This document shows, piece by piece, positions 31,544 to 39,760 of a stretch of DNA of 64,000 nucleotides; position 1 is the first letter of the stretch, and the number at the start of each line of letters is the position of its first letter. Below the pieces are notes generated by a model, which did no database searches, had not been told where the DNA came from, and saw only the letters and a program-made list of their open reading frames with translations. A program made the translations under genes and the position numbers. The DNA comes from Pelomonas lactea (GTDB lineage: Bacteria; Pseudomonadota; Gammaproteobacteria; Burkholderiales; Burkholderiaceae_C): contig NZ_JBIGHX010000011.1 in NCBI RefSeq assembly GCF_043555885.1, forward strand, positions 1-64,000, in the 5' to 3' direction.

Positions 31544-31693
31544 TCAGGGGGCTTGATCCTCGTCAAGCAGGATGCGATTGCCCTCGCCTTCGAGCTCGTC
31601 GAGTTGCCCGGAGTTCACGGCCCAGCCGAACACGGCCAGGATGATGAGCACCAGCACGACCGAGAAGGGGATCAGCAGGTAGAGGATGTCCAT
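31544..31693 (-). CDS. ccoS: Cbb3 oxidase maturation protein CcoS
   Basis: 49-residue single-span protein, MDILYLLIPFSVVLVLIILA and onward, followed by the family-typical WAVNSGQLDELEGEG, where the acidic Asp-Leu-Glu-Gly region is conserved. CcoS is needed for insertion of haem b and copper into CcoN. It lies 4 bases after ccoI and 46 bases before ccoN. Its last codons overlap the FNR-like box of ccoN. Confidence 0.92.
   Translation of the reverse strand: MDILYLLIPFSVVLVLIILAVFGWAVNSGQLDELEGEGNRILLDEDQAP
31553..31566 (-). promoter_or_regulatory. FNR-like box upstream of ccoN
   Basis: The minus strand reads TTGACGAGGATCAA, one mismatch from TTGAT-N4-ATCAA. It is 56 bases before the ccoN start and within ccoS coding sequence, suggesting a separate FNR-activated promoter for ccoNOQP inside the locus. 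Confidence 0.65.
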
Positions 31694-31697
31694 GGGG

Positions 31698-33902
31698 TCA
31701 GCCGCGGGCGAGCCGCTGCGCGTTGAGCACGACCAGCAGCGAACTCGCCGCCATGCCGATGCCGGCGGCCAGCGGCGGCAGCAGGCCCGCCAGCGCCAGC
31801 GGCACGCAGGCCAGGTTGTAGAGCGCCGCCCAGGCCAGGTTCTGGCGCAGCACGCGCCGGGTCTTGCGCGCCAGTGCCAGCGCCTGCGGCACGGCCGTCA
31901 GCCGGTTGGAGACGAGCAGCGCATCCGCTGCGCCGCGCGCCAGCATGGCGCCCTGCCCCATCGCGATGCGCACGTCCGCCGCGGCCAGCACCGGCGCGTC
32001 GTTGATGCCGTCGCCCACCATCAGCACCCGCTCGCCGCGGCCCTGCCAGTCGCGCACGGCGGCCAGCTTGGTCTCGGGCGTGGCGCCGGCCTGCCAGTGC
32101 GCGATCTCCAGCCGCGCGGCCATGTTCGACACGGCGGCCGGCTGGTCGCCCGACAGCAGGCGCACGCGCCGGCCCTGCGCCTTCAACGCCTGCACGGCCT
32201 CGGCCGCGTCGACACGCGGCGCCTCGGCGAGGTCCAGCCACAGCACGCAGTCGCCACAGCCGAAGGCCAGCCGCGCGGCCGGGTCTGGCGCGGTGCTGAC
32301 CCAGCCCGGCGCACCCAGGCGCCACAGCTGGCCGGTGGCGTCACGCGCCTCCACGCCGCGGCCGGCCACCTCGCGCACGTCATGCCAGGCACCGGCCGGC
32401 GCGCCGTCGGCCAGCGCCTGCGCGTGCGGATGGCGCGACAGCGCGGCCAGGCTGCGGGCCACGGCCAGCAGCGCGTCGGCGTCGGCACCCTGCGCCCAGT
32501 GGCGGCGCAGCAGCAGCCGGTCCTCGCTGAGCGTGCCGGTCTTGTCGAAGACGACGGTGTCCACCTGGCACAACCGCTCCAGCGCCGACAGGTCGGCCAG
32601 CAGCAGCCCCCGCCGGGCCAGCGCGCCGCTGGCCGTCAGCCACGCGGCCGGCGCGGCCAGCGTCAGCGCGCACGGGCAGGTGACGATGAGCACCGCCACG
32701 GCCACCGCGACGGCGCGGGACGGCTCGATCCACCACCACGCCAGCCCGGCGCCCAGCGCCAGCAGCAGCACGACGGCCGTGAAGCCGGCGGCCACGCGGT
32801 CCAGCACGCCGCTGGCCAGCGGCCGCTGGCTCTGCGCCTGCTGCATCAGCCGCACGATGCCCTGCGCCGTCGTGTCGGCGCCCACGCGCTGCACGGCCAC
32901 CACCAGCGGTCCGTCCAGATTGATGCTGCCGGCCACCACCGCGTCGCCCACGGCCTTGGCCACCGGCGCGGACTCGCCCGTCAGCAGCGCCTCGTTGACG
33001 AAGCCCTGGCCGGCGAGCACGGCGCCGTCCGCCGCGAAGGCCTCGCCCGCGGCGACGCGGATGCGGTCGCCCACGCACAGCGCCTCGGGCGGCACGCGCT
33101 CGCTGCCGCCATCGTCCAGCAGCCGTTCGGCCACGGTGGGCAGCGCGCCGGCCACGGCCTCCAGCGCCTCGGCGGCGCGGTGGCGCGCGCCGAGCTCGAA
33201 CCAGCGCGCCAGCAGCAGCAGCGCGACGAACATCGTCAGCGAGTCGAAATAGACCTCGTGGCCCAGCGGCCCCTGCGGGTCGAACAGCGCCCCGGTGCTG
33301 GCGACGAAGGTCACCGCGATGCCCAGCGCCACCGGCACGTCCATGCCCAGCCGCCCGGCGCGCAGCTGCCGCCAGGCGCCGCTGAAGAACGGCCCGGCGG
33401 CGAACGCCATGACCGGCAGCGTCATCACCCAGCTGCCCCAGCGCAGCAGCTGGGCCAGGTCGGCCGACAGCTCGCCTGCCTCGGCCACGTAGGCCGGCGT
33501 GGCCATCATCATGACCTGCATCATCAGGAAGCCAGCCACGAACAGCCGCCACAGCGCCTGGCGCTTCTCGCGTCGGCGCAGTTCTCGCGCCGGTGCGGCG
33601 ACGTCCGGGCTGGCGCGGTAGCCGATGGACTGCAGCGCGGCCAGCACGTCCGCCAGCGCCAGCTGTGCCGGCCGCCAGCGCAGCGCCAGCCGCGCCGACG
33701 CCGGGTTCACGCTGGCGCCGGCCACGCCGGGCAGCTTGAGCAAGGCCGCCTCGATGAGCCCCGAGCAGGCCGCGCAATGCATGCCGGCCACCTGGAACTG
33801 CGACAGCGCCACGCCGCCCGGGCCGTCGGGCCAGGTCGTGAAGGGGGCAAGCGCCTGCGCGCTCGCGTCGGCGGCGTGCAGGCCTGGGGGAGAAGCGCTC
33901 AC
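31698..33902 (-). CDS. ccoI: Copper-translocating P1B-type ATPase CcoI
   Basis: 734-residue P-type ATPase for copper delivery to cbb3 oxidase. It has an N-terminal heavy-metal domain with GMHCAACSGLIEAALLKL (CxxC) and a second cysteine-poor N-terminal extension. The membrane CPC motif is in IVTCPCALTLAAPAAW, phosphorylation DKTGTLSE, and hinge GDGINDAPVLAAADV. CcoI/FixI ATPases export Cu(I) slowly for oxidase maturation rather than for copper tolerance. The start is GTG 33902. It is first in the ccoI-S-N-O-Q-P-G-H order, with a FNR-like box 35 bases upstream. Confidence 0.94.
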   Translation of the reverse strand: MSASPPGLHAADASAQALAPFTTWPDGPGGVALSQFQVAGMHCAACSGLIEAALLKLPGVAGASVNPASARLALRWRPAQLALADVLAALQSIGYRASPDVAAPARELRRREKRQALWRLFVAGFLMMQVMMMATPAYVAEAGELSADLAQLLRWGSWVMTLPVMAFAAGPFFSGAWRQLRAGRLGMDVPVALGIAVTFVASTGALFDPQGPLGHEVYFDSLTMFVALLLLARWFELGARHRAAEALEAVAGALPTVAERLLDDGGSERVPPEALCVGDRIRVAAGEAFAADGAVLAGQGFVNEALLTGESAPVAKAVGDAVVAGSINLDGPLVVAVQRVGADTTAQGIVRLMQQAQSQRPLASGVLDRVAAGFTAVVLLLALGAGLAWWWIEPSRAVAVAVAVLIVTCPCALTLAAPAAWLTASGALARRGLLLADLSALERLCQVDTVVFDKTGTLSEDRLLLRRHWAQGADADALLAVARSLAALSRHPHAQALADGAPAGAWHDVREVAGRGVEARDATGQLWRLGAPGWVSTAPDPAARLAFGCGDCVLWLDLAEAPRVDAAEAVQALKAQGRRVRLLSGDQPAAVSNMAARLEIAHWQAGATPETKLAAVRDWQGRGERVLMVGDGINDAPVLAAADVRIAMGQGAMLARGAADALLVSNRLTAVPQALALARKTRRVLRQNLAWAALYNLACVPLALAGLLPPLAAGIGMAASSLLVVLNAQRLARG

Positions 33903-33936
33903 GCCGGCACTCTAGGCAGGCCACGGCTGGCGCGCG

Positions 33937-33950
33937 CTGATCTGCATCAA
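33937..33950. promoter_or_regulatory. FNR-like box upstream of ccoI (shared with cupin gene)
   Basis: The minus strand reads TTGATGCAGATCAG, one mismatch from TTGAT-N4-ATCAA. It lies 35 bases before ccoI and 79 bases before the divergent cupin gene. Confidence 0.7.
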
Positions 33951-34028
33951 GCCAGCAGCACCGGCCGGCGCCGGGAATGCGTCTTGCATGCCCCGGGCCC
34001 ACCTTCCCGCATTCCAGGAGGCCTTGCC

Positions 34029-34469
34029 ATGTCGGATCTTTCAGACCCTCTCGGCGCTGCGACCACGCAGTTCTCTCACGTGAAGCCCGGCGACACGCCC
34101 TGGCGCAGCGACGGGCTGCGGGACTTCTTCCTGTACCGCGACCTCGGCGTGGCCGCGGCCACCGGCGGGCGCGTCATCGCGCACCTTGTGAAGGCGAACA
34201 TGGCCCCCGAAAAGGGCACCGGATGGCACCGCCATGAGGCGGATTTCCAGATCGTGCTGATGACCAAGGGCTGGGCCAAGTTCATGTACGAGGACAAGGT
34301 CACGCTGGTGGAGGCCGGTGACTGCGTACACCAGCGCCCGGGCATCGTGCACTACCTGTTCGACTACTCGCCGGACATGGAGTACCTGGAGATCGTGTCG
34401 CCGGCGGACTTCAAGTCGATTGACGCGCCGGCACCCTGCGACGTACCCAGCCCCACCCCTTGGGCTTGA
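34029..34469 (+). CDS. Cupin-domain protein
   Basis: 146-residue single-domain cupin. Motif 1 is GWHRHEADFQIVLMTKGWAK and motif 2 VEAGDCVHQRPGIVHYLFDY, supplying the histidines for a metal site. The C-terminal YLEIVSPADFKS is typical of a family of small cupins of unknown substrate. AGGAGG lies 8 bases before ATG 34029. It is divergent from ccoI and shares the intergenic FNR-like box, hinting at expression under low oxygen. No enzyme activity can be assigned. Confidence 0.82.
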   Translation: MSDLSDPLGAATTQFSHVKPGDTPWRSDGLRDFFLYRDLGVAAATGGRVIAHLVKANMAPEKGTGWHRHEADFQIVLMTKGWAKFMYEDKVTLVEAGDCVHQRPGIVHYLFDYSPDMEYLEIVSPADFKSIDAPAPCDVPSPTPWA

Positions 34470-34501
34470 TCGAGGGGAAACGCGCGAACGTTTGATACGG
34501 A

Positions 34502-34632
34502 CCGGCGCCGGGCCGCCCCAAGCCGGCCCGTAGGCGATGTGCTTGCGGCTCAACGCCGCAAGCATCGCCATCCCCTCGGGGGATCGACCAGGCTTGCCCG
34601 CGTTCAGCGCGGCAAGACTGGGCGAGGGGCAC
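34502..34632 (+). repeat. Intergenic structured repeat, copy B
   Basis: Starts CGGCGCCGGGCCGCCCCAAG. Hairpin 1 has a conserved base stem GGCGAT (34533-34538)/ATCGCC (34564-34569) and inner stem GCTTGCGGC/GCCGCAAGC. Hairpin 2 is CTTGCC (34593-34598)/GGCAAG (34611-34616) around CGCGTTCAGCGC. It ends GGGCGAGGGGC. It lies between the convergent cupin and GST genes. Confidence 0.85.
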
Positions 34633-34634
34633 CT

Positions 34635-35348
34635 TCAAAAATCCATGTCCAGCAGCTCGATTTCTTCGGGCTCCTGCTTCGCGTCGGCGATCCACGCCTG
34701 CATCTCCGGCATCGCCAGGATGGTGTCGCAGTAGGCGGCGCAGGCGGGCGGCAGCGCAACGTCGTAGGTCTTGAAGCGCGTCGTCACGGGCGCGAAGAAC
34801 GCATCGGCCGCGCCGCGCTGCCTGCCGAACAGGAAGGGCCCGCCGTAGGTGGCCAGGCAGTCGCTCCAGATGTCGACGATGCGCTCGATGTCGGGCCTGG
34901 CGCCGGCCCAGATCTTGTGCCGCGGGAAATGGCCCTTCAGGTTCATGGGCAGCGCCGAGCGCAGGTTGGCGAAGCCCGAGTTCATCTCGCCGCAGATGGC
35001 CCGGGCATGCGCACGCGCCGCGCGGTCCGCGGGCCACAGGCCGGCCTTGGGAAAGGTCTCGTTCAGGTACTCGGCGATGGCCATGTTGTTCCACACCGTG
35101 ACGCCCTCATGGCGCAGGCAGGGCACGCGGATGGACGGCGCGAGCAGCAGCAGTTCCTTGCGCGCGTCTTCGTCGTCGGGCGACACCATCATTTCCTCGA
35201 AGGCCAGCCCCGCGAAGCGCGCGAGCAACCAACCGCGCAGCGACCAGGAAGAGTAGTTCTTGCTGCTCAGCGTCAGCGTCGCGGCAGGCGCGACAGGTCG
35301 GGCGGTCTTTCGGGCCGGGGCCTTCTTCGTCGGCGTGGCAACGGGCAT
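34635..35348 (-). CDS. Glutathione S-transferase family protein
   Basis: 237-residue two-domain GST. The thioredoxin-like N-terminal domain begins LTLSSKNYSSWSLRGWLL, where the SSWS/R motif supplies the catalytic serine of bacterial YfcF-like GSTs, with the cis-proline at IRVPCLRHEG. The helical C-terminal domain contains AICGEMNSGFANLRSALPMN. The first 25 residues (KKAPARKTARPVAP) are a basic, alanine/proline-rich tail not usual for the family. AGGAG before ATG 35348 favours this start. Substrate unknown. Confidence 0.88.
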   Translation of the reverse strand: MPVATPTKKAPARKTARPVAPAATLTLSSKNYSSWSLRGWLLARFAGLAFEEMMVSPDDEDARKELLLLAPSIRVPCLRHEGVTVWNNMAIAEYLNETFPKAGLWPADRAARAHARAICGEMNSGFANLRSALPMNLKGHFPRHKIWAGARPDIERIVDIWSDCLATYGGPFLFGRQRGAADAFFAPVTTRFKTYDVALPPACAAYCDTILAMPEMQAWIADAKQEPEEIELLDMDF

Positions 35349-35444
35349 GGGGCGTCTCCTGTCGGTCATGCACCTGTTCGACGCAAGCGCCATGCCACGT
35401 TGGCGCGCTCCTTGCGACGGCCGGGGCATCACTCCGGAGACGCC

Positions 35445-36656
35445 ATGTACACCGCCTACCAAGCCCACACCGACCTGCTGTGGCCGCTGCGCGAGGCCAC
35501 GCGGCTGTCGCTGCCGCTGCTGCAGGACCCGCATGTCGTCCAACACAGCTGGTGGGCGCGGCCGGCCGCCGCGGCGGGCCAGGTGTTCGAGCTGGCGCAG
35601 GTCACGCACGCACGGCCCGACTGGCGCATCACGGAGGTGGTGAGCGGCGGCGAGCGCTGGCCCGTCGTCGAGGAGGCCGCGCTGGCGACGCCGTTCGCAA
35701 CGCTGCTGCGCTTCGCCAAGCCCGGCGCGCCGGCGCAACCCAAGGTGCTGGTGGTGGCGCCCATGTCCGGCCACTTCGCGACGTTGCTGCGCGAGACGGT
35801 GCGCACGCTGCTGCAGGACCACGACGTCTACGTGACCGACTGGCTCAACGTGCGCGACGTGCCGCTGGCCGCGGGCCGATTCGGGCTGGACGAGTACACG
35901 CAGCACCTCATCGACTTCCTGGCCCACATGGGCCCCAACAGCAACGTCGTGGCCGTCTGCCAGCCCTGCGTCAGCGCGCTGGCCGCCGTGGCGCTGATGG
36001 CCGAGGACGACCACCCCGCCACGCCCGCCAGCCTCACGCTGATGGCCGGCCCTATCGACTGCCGCGTCAGCCCCACGGCCGTCAACGAACTGGCCACCAG
36101 CAAGCCGATTGGCTGGTTCCGGAAGAACCTCATCAGCGTGGTGCCCTGGCGCCACCGCGGCGCGGGGCGGCGCGTCTACCCGGGCTTCGTGCAGCTGTCG
36201 GCCTTCATGAGCATGAACAAGGACCGCCACGCCAACGCGTTCAAGGACTACTACAAGCACCTCGTCGCCGGCGAGTTCGACAAGGCGCAGATCACACGCA
36301 CTTTCTACGAGGAATACATGGCGGTGGCCGACCTGTCGGCCGACTTCTACCTGGAGACGGTGGAGCGCGTGTTCCAGACCTTCGACCTGCCGCGCGGCGA
36401 ACTGAGGTTCAAGGGCCGCAAGGTCAATCCGGCGGCCATCCGCCGCACCGCGCTGCTGACCATCGAGGGCGAGCGCGACGACATCTGCTCGGTGGGCCAG
36501 ACATTGGCCGCGCAAGAGCTGGCCAGCAGCCTGAAGCTTTACATGCGCACCCACTACATCCAGCCCAACGTGGGCCACTACGGCGTGTTCAGCGGGCGGC
36601 GCTGGCAGCACCAGGTCTATCCGCTGGTGCGCCATGTGATTCAGGTGTCGCAATGA
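35445..36656 (+). CDS. phaZ: Intracellular polyhydroxybutyrate depolymerase
   Basis: 403-residue alpha/beta-hydrolase that degrades native PHB granules to mobilise stored carbon. The nucleophile box is VAVCQPCVSAL (C172/C175), the cysteine-type box of intracellular PhaZ in Cupriavidus rather than a serine lipase box. Also seen: MSGHFATLLRETVRTLLQDH, DVYVTDWLNVRDVP, ENDDI-like GERDDICSVGQT with the acid, and VGHYGVFSGRRWQ with the catalytic histidine. PHB storage is common in this order. It ends in a perfect hairpin terminator that includes the stop codon. Confidence 0.93.
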   Translation: MYTAYQAHTDLLWPLREATRLSLPLLQDPHVVQHSWWARPAAAAGQVFELAQVTHARPDWRITEVVSGGERWPVVEEAALATPFATLLRFAKPGAPAQPKVLVVAPMSGHFATLLRETVRTLLQDHDVYVTDWLNVRDVPLAAGRFGLDEYTQHLIDFLAHMGPNSNVVAVCQPCVSALAAVALMAEDDHPATPASLTLMAGPIDCRVSPTAVNELATSKPIGWFRKNLISVVPWRHRGAGRRVYPGFVQLSAFMSMNKDRHANAFKDYYKHLVAGEFDKAQITRTFYEEYMAVADLSADFYLETVERVFQTFDLPRGELRFKGRKVNPAAIRRTALLTIEGERDDICSVGQTLAAQELASSLKLYMRTHYIQPNVGHYGVFSGRRWQHQVYPLVRHVIQVSQ

Positions 36657-36689
36657 AAGAAGCCGGCTCGATGCCGGCTTCTTTCAGGG
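36654..36689 (+). terminator. Terminator of phaZ
   Basis: TGAAAGAAGCCGGC (36654-36667, including the phaZ stop codon) pairs perfectly with GCCGGCTTCTTTCA (36673-36686) around a TCGAT loop. The T-rich right arm (TTCTTTC) fits a short terminator. Confidence 0.8.
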
Positions 36690-36693
36690 TTTC

Positions 36694-36830
36694 GGGCCGA
36701 GCGCCGGGCCGCCCCAAGCCAGCCCGCGCTGGCGATGTGCAAGCGGCTCGATGCCGCTTGGATCGCCGTCCCCTCGGAGGACCGACCAGACTCGCCGCGT
36801 TCAGCGGGCGAGACTGGGCGAGGGGCCTCT
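36694..36830 (+). repeat. Intergenic structured repeat, copy A
   Basis: Starts GGCCGAGCGCCGGGCCGCCC. Hairpin 1: GGCGAT (36731-36736)/ATCGCC (36762-36767) with inner stem CAAGCGGC/GCCGCTTG around TCGAT. Hairpin 2: CTCGCC (36791-36796)/GGCGAG (36807-36812) around GCGTTCAGCG. It ends GGGCGAGGGGCCTC. It lies between convergent phaZ and sodB and may serve as the sodB terminator. Confidence 0.85.
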
Positions 36831-36833
36831 GTT

Positions 36834-37415
36834 TCAGGCGAAGTTGGCTTCGGCGAACTGCCAGTTCACGAGGTTCGACAGGAACGTCTCGACAAACTTG
36901 GGGCGCAGGTTGCGGTAGTCGATGTAGTACGCGTGTTCCCACACGTCCACGGTCAGCAGCGCCTTGTCGGCGGTGGTCAGCGGCGTGCCGGCGGCACCGG
37001 TGTTGACGATGTCGACCGAGCCGTCGGCCTTCTTGACGAGCCAGGTCCAGCCGGAACCGAAGTTGCCGACGGCGCTCTTCACGAAGGCTTCCTTGAAGGC
37101 GGCGTAGCTGCCCCACTTGGCGTTGATGGCGTCAGCCAGCGCGCCGGTCGGCTCGCCACCGCCTTGCGGCTTCATGCAGTTCCAGAAGAAGGTGTGGTTC
37201 CAGATCTGAGCGGCGTTGTTGTAGATGCCGCCGCTGGAGGTCTTGACGATCTCTTCGAGCGTCTTGCTCTCGAACTCCGTGCCCTTCTGCAGATTGTTCA
37301 GGTTCACGACGTAGGCGTTGTGGTGCTTGCCGTGGTGGAACTCCAGCGTTTCCTTGCTGTAGTGCGGAGCCAGCGAGTCGATGGGGTAAGGCAGCGGGGG
37401 CAGCGTGTGTTCCAT
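36834..37415 (-). CDS. sodB: Superoxide dismutase [Fe]
   Basis: 193-residue cytoplasmic iron superoxide dismutase. Metal ligands: H27, H74 (IWNHTFFWN), D157 and H161 (DVWEHAYYIDYRN). NFGSGWTWLV and the AAQIWNHTFFW context favour iron over manganese, as in SodB. The start is ATG 37415; an upstream in-frame ATG at 37475 gives an unlikely extension. It follows xseA by 60 bases on the same strand. Confidence 0.97.
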   Translation of the reverse strand: MEHTLPPLPYPIDSLAPHYSKETLEFHHGKHHNAYVVNLNNLQKGTEFESKTLEEIVKTSSGGIYNNAAQIWNHTFFWNCMKPQGGGEPTGALADAINAKWGSYAAFKEAFVKSAVGNFGSGWTWLVKKADGSVDIVNTGAAGTPLTTADKALLTVDVWEHAYYIDYRNLRPKFVETFLSNLVNWQFAEANFA

Positions 37416-37475
37416 GGAGTGAACCTCTGTGTGTTGGGGGGAAGGGAAACGCGGCGGATTGTAGGGAGCCGCCAA

Positions 37476-38828
37476 TCACCCTGGCGGCAAAGGCCGTACC
37501 TGCAGCACGCGCATGTCGACGCTGCCGTCGGCCAGCACGGCGCGCACCTCGTGGCCGGGCAGCAGCGCATGCGCCGACGTGATCGCCCCGCCCTGCCCGT
37601 CGTCCAGCCAGGCATAGCCGCGCGCCAGCACATGCTGCGGGTCCAGCGCCTGCAGACGGGCCTCCAGCGAATCCAGGCGCGTCGATTGCCGGCGCAGCGT
37701 CTCGGCCAGCGCACGCGCGGGCCGCGGCGCCAGGTGCGCCAGGCGCTGGCGCTGCAACTCGATGCGCCGCCCCGGCGCCGCGGCGGCGCGCTGGGCCAGC
37801 AGGTCCAGCAGCCGGCGCTGCCGGGCCAGCACGTCGCTGGGCCGTGCCAGCCGCAGCGCGAGGCGGTCCAGCCGCTGGGCGACGGACTGCAGGCGATGGT
37901 CCAGCCGCAGCATCAGCGCGCGCTCCAGGCTGGCCAGTTGCTGCAGCAGCGCCTCGCGCGACGGCGCCGCCAGTTCCGCCGCGGCCGTGGGCGTGGGCGC
38001 GCGCAGGTCGGCGGCCAGGTCGCTGAGCGTCACGTCGGTTTCGTGCCCGACACCGCAGACCACGGGCAGGGCCGACATCGCGACGGCCCGCACGACGCGC
38101 TCGTCGTTGAAGGCCCACAAATCCTCCAGCGAGCCGCCACCGCGCACCAGCAGCAGCACATCCACCTCGGCCCGCTCGTTGGCCGTGCGCAGCGCGTTGA
38201 CCAGCGCCGGCGGCGCCTCCGCCCCCTGCACCGGGCTGGGGTAGACGACCACCTGCACCTGCGGCGCCCGCCGCGCGAGCGCCGTCAGCACATCGTGCAG
38301 CGCCGCGCCGGCCGCCGACGTGATGACGCCGATGCGCTGTGGATGCGCCGGCAGCGCCCGCTTGGCGTCGGCGTCGAACAGCCCTTCCGCCGCCAGCCGC
38401 GCGCGCAGCTTCAGGAACTGCTCGTACAGCGTGCCGGCGCCGGCCCGGCGCATCGCCTCGACGACGAACTGCAGCTCGCCGCGCGGCTCGTACACGGCCA
38501 CGCGCCCGCGCAGCTCCACCAGTGCGCCGTCGGCCGGCGAGAAGTCCAGCATGGCCGCCGCGCGCCGGAACATCGCGCAGCGCAGGCTCGCCGCCAGACC
38601 ATCGGCATCCTTCAGCGTGAAGTAGCAATGCCCGCTGGCCGCCCGGGTGAAGCCCGAGATCTCGCCGCCCACGGCGACCACCGAGAAACGCTCGGCCAGG
38701 CTTTGCGCGACGGCCTCGACGAGACCGGCCACACCCCAGACACGCCGATTTGATGCGGCTTCGCGAGGCTCAATCACGCGCAAACCCAATGCCGGCGCGG
38801 GCCGGGAAGTCCACAGCCGCGCCAACAC
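37476..38828 (-). CDS. xseA: Exodeoxyribonuclease VII large subunit
   Basis: XseA with XseB degrades single-stranded DNA during mismatch and recombination repair. The 450-residue protein has the N-terminal OB fold (VAVGGEISGFTRAASGHCYF), the catalytic-domain signatures RIGVITSAAGAALHDVL, LLLVRGGGSLEDLWAFNDE and GVGHETDVTLSDLAADLRAP, and then a long coiled-coil region. The first about 17 residues are not conserved; a GTG at 38777 (VIEPREAASN) is an alternative start. xseB is not in this window. Confidence 0.94.
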   Translation of the reverse strand: MLARLWTSRPAPALGLRVIEPREAASNRRVWGVAGLVEAVAQSLAERFSVVAVGGEISGFTRAASGHCYFTLKDADGLAASLRCAMFRRAAAMLDFSPADGALVELRGRVAVYEPRGELQFVVEAMRRAGAGTLYEQFLKLRARLAAEGLFDADAKRALPAHPQRIGVITSAAGAALHDVLTALARRAPQVQVVVYPSPVQGAEAPPALVNALRTANERAEVDVLLLVRGGGSLEDLWAFNDERVVRAVAMSALPVVCGVGHETDVTLSDLAADLRAPTPTAAAELAAPSREALLQQLASLERALMLRLDHRLQSVAQRLDRLALRLARPSDVLARQRRLLDLLAQRAAAAPGRRIELQRQRLAHLAPRPARALAETLRRQSTRLDSLEARLQALDPQHVLARGYAWLDDGQGGAITSAHALLPGHEVRAVLADGSVDMRVLQVRPLPPG

Positions 38829-38993
38829 TGGGCTGGCGGGCGATTTCGGCCCACGACAGCCGTCACGCAGCCGTCATGAGCACATAAGGTCTTGTTTTTC
38901 AATTCGAATTCCGCTGCTCAAATTGGAGGCAAGTTGTCCAAGGCCTTGATTTGACGGCCTCTGCGGCCCTCCGCCCCGGGCTTGCCCACAAAG

Positions 38994-39002
38994 TTATCCA
39001 CA
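38994..39002 (+). promoter_or_regulatory. Consensus DnaA box
   Basis: TTATCCACA, the perfect consensus, in the 280-base gap between xseA and exbB. The left side of the gap (38881-38940) is AT-rich. Only one exact box is seen, so this is not evidence of an origin. Confidence 0.4.
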
Positions 39003-39125
39003 GCGGCAGTGGATTGTGGAACCGCTTTCCTGGGGCCGGCCCTGTGGCGGCGAGGGGCCGGCCTGGGTCCATAATCCCGCGCAATTTCCCGGCCGGTCAA
39101 CGGCCTTTTTTTGACGGGGACGCCC

Positions 39126-39743
39126 TTGTTTTCGATCATACAAGCCGCCGGTTGGCCGATCTGGCCCTTGCTCCTGTGCTCCGTGGTGGCCCTGGCCCTG
39201 ATCATCGAACGCTTCACCAGCCTGCGCAGCAGCCGCATCCTGCCGCCGCGGCTGCTGGAGGACGTGCTCAACGTCAGCGCCCAGCAGCTGCCCACGCCCG
39301 ACATGGTGGACCGCCTGGCTGAGAACTCGGTGCTGGGCGAGGTGCTGGCGTCCGGCCTGCGCGCCGTCGCCGCCGAGCCGCAGATGCCCGAGGGCAAGCT
39401 GCGCCTGGTGTTCGAGTTCGCCGGCCGCCGCGCCGTGCACCAGCTCGAGCGCTACATGAACACGCTGGGCACCATCGCCACGGCAGCGCCGCTGCTGGGC
39501 CTGATGGGTACGGTGGTCGGCATGATCGAGATCTTCGGCAGCCAGACGCCCGGCGGCGGCAACCCCGCCCAGCTGGCGCACGGCATCTCCATCGCGCTCT
39601 ACAACACCGCCTTCGGCCTGATGATCGCCATCCCCTCGCTGATGTTCTACCGCTACTTCCGCGGCAAGATCGAGGAGTACGTGCTGGAGCTGGAAGGCGC
39701 CGCTGACCGCCTGCTGGGCCAGCTGCGCCGCTACACGGCTTGA
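39126..39743 (+). CDS. exbB: ExbB/TolQ-family proton channel protein (first set)
   Basis: Inner-membrane protein of the proton-driven motor that energises TonB-type transport. About 205 residues with three membrane helices: the first in FSIIQAAGWPIWPLLLCSVV, then TIATAAPLLGLMGTVVGMIE and SIALYNTAFGLMIAIPSLMF, the MotA/TolQ/ExbB signature. The start is probably TTG 39126 (FSIIQAAGWP is the usual N terminus); TTG 39111 is in frame. It heads the exbB-exbD-lpxK-kdsB-adk run. In this order the pair is widely found upstream of lpxK, without a neighbouring tonB. Confidence 0.92.
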   Translation: MFSIIQAAGWPIWPLLLCSVVALALIIERFTSLRSSRILPPRLLEDVLNVSAQQLPTPDMVDRLAENSVLGEVLASGLRAVAAEPQMPEGKLRLVFEFAGRRAVHQLERYMNTLGTIATAAPLLGLMGTVVGMIEIFGSQTPGGGNPAQLAHGISIALYNTAFGLMIAIPSLMFYRYFRGKIEEYVLELEGAADRLLGQLRRYTA

Positions 39744-39760
39744 GCTGAAGAAGGCACGCC

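Noticed and set aside
33973..34015. GGAATGCG/CGCATTCC inverted repeat in the cupin leader
   Set aside because: Eight-base arms 26 bases apart in GC-rich DNA; could easily be chance.
38881..39002. Possible replication origin
   Set aside because: Only one exact DnaA box, and no dnaA, dnaN, parA or gidA genes nearby.
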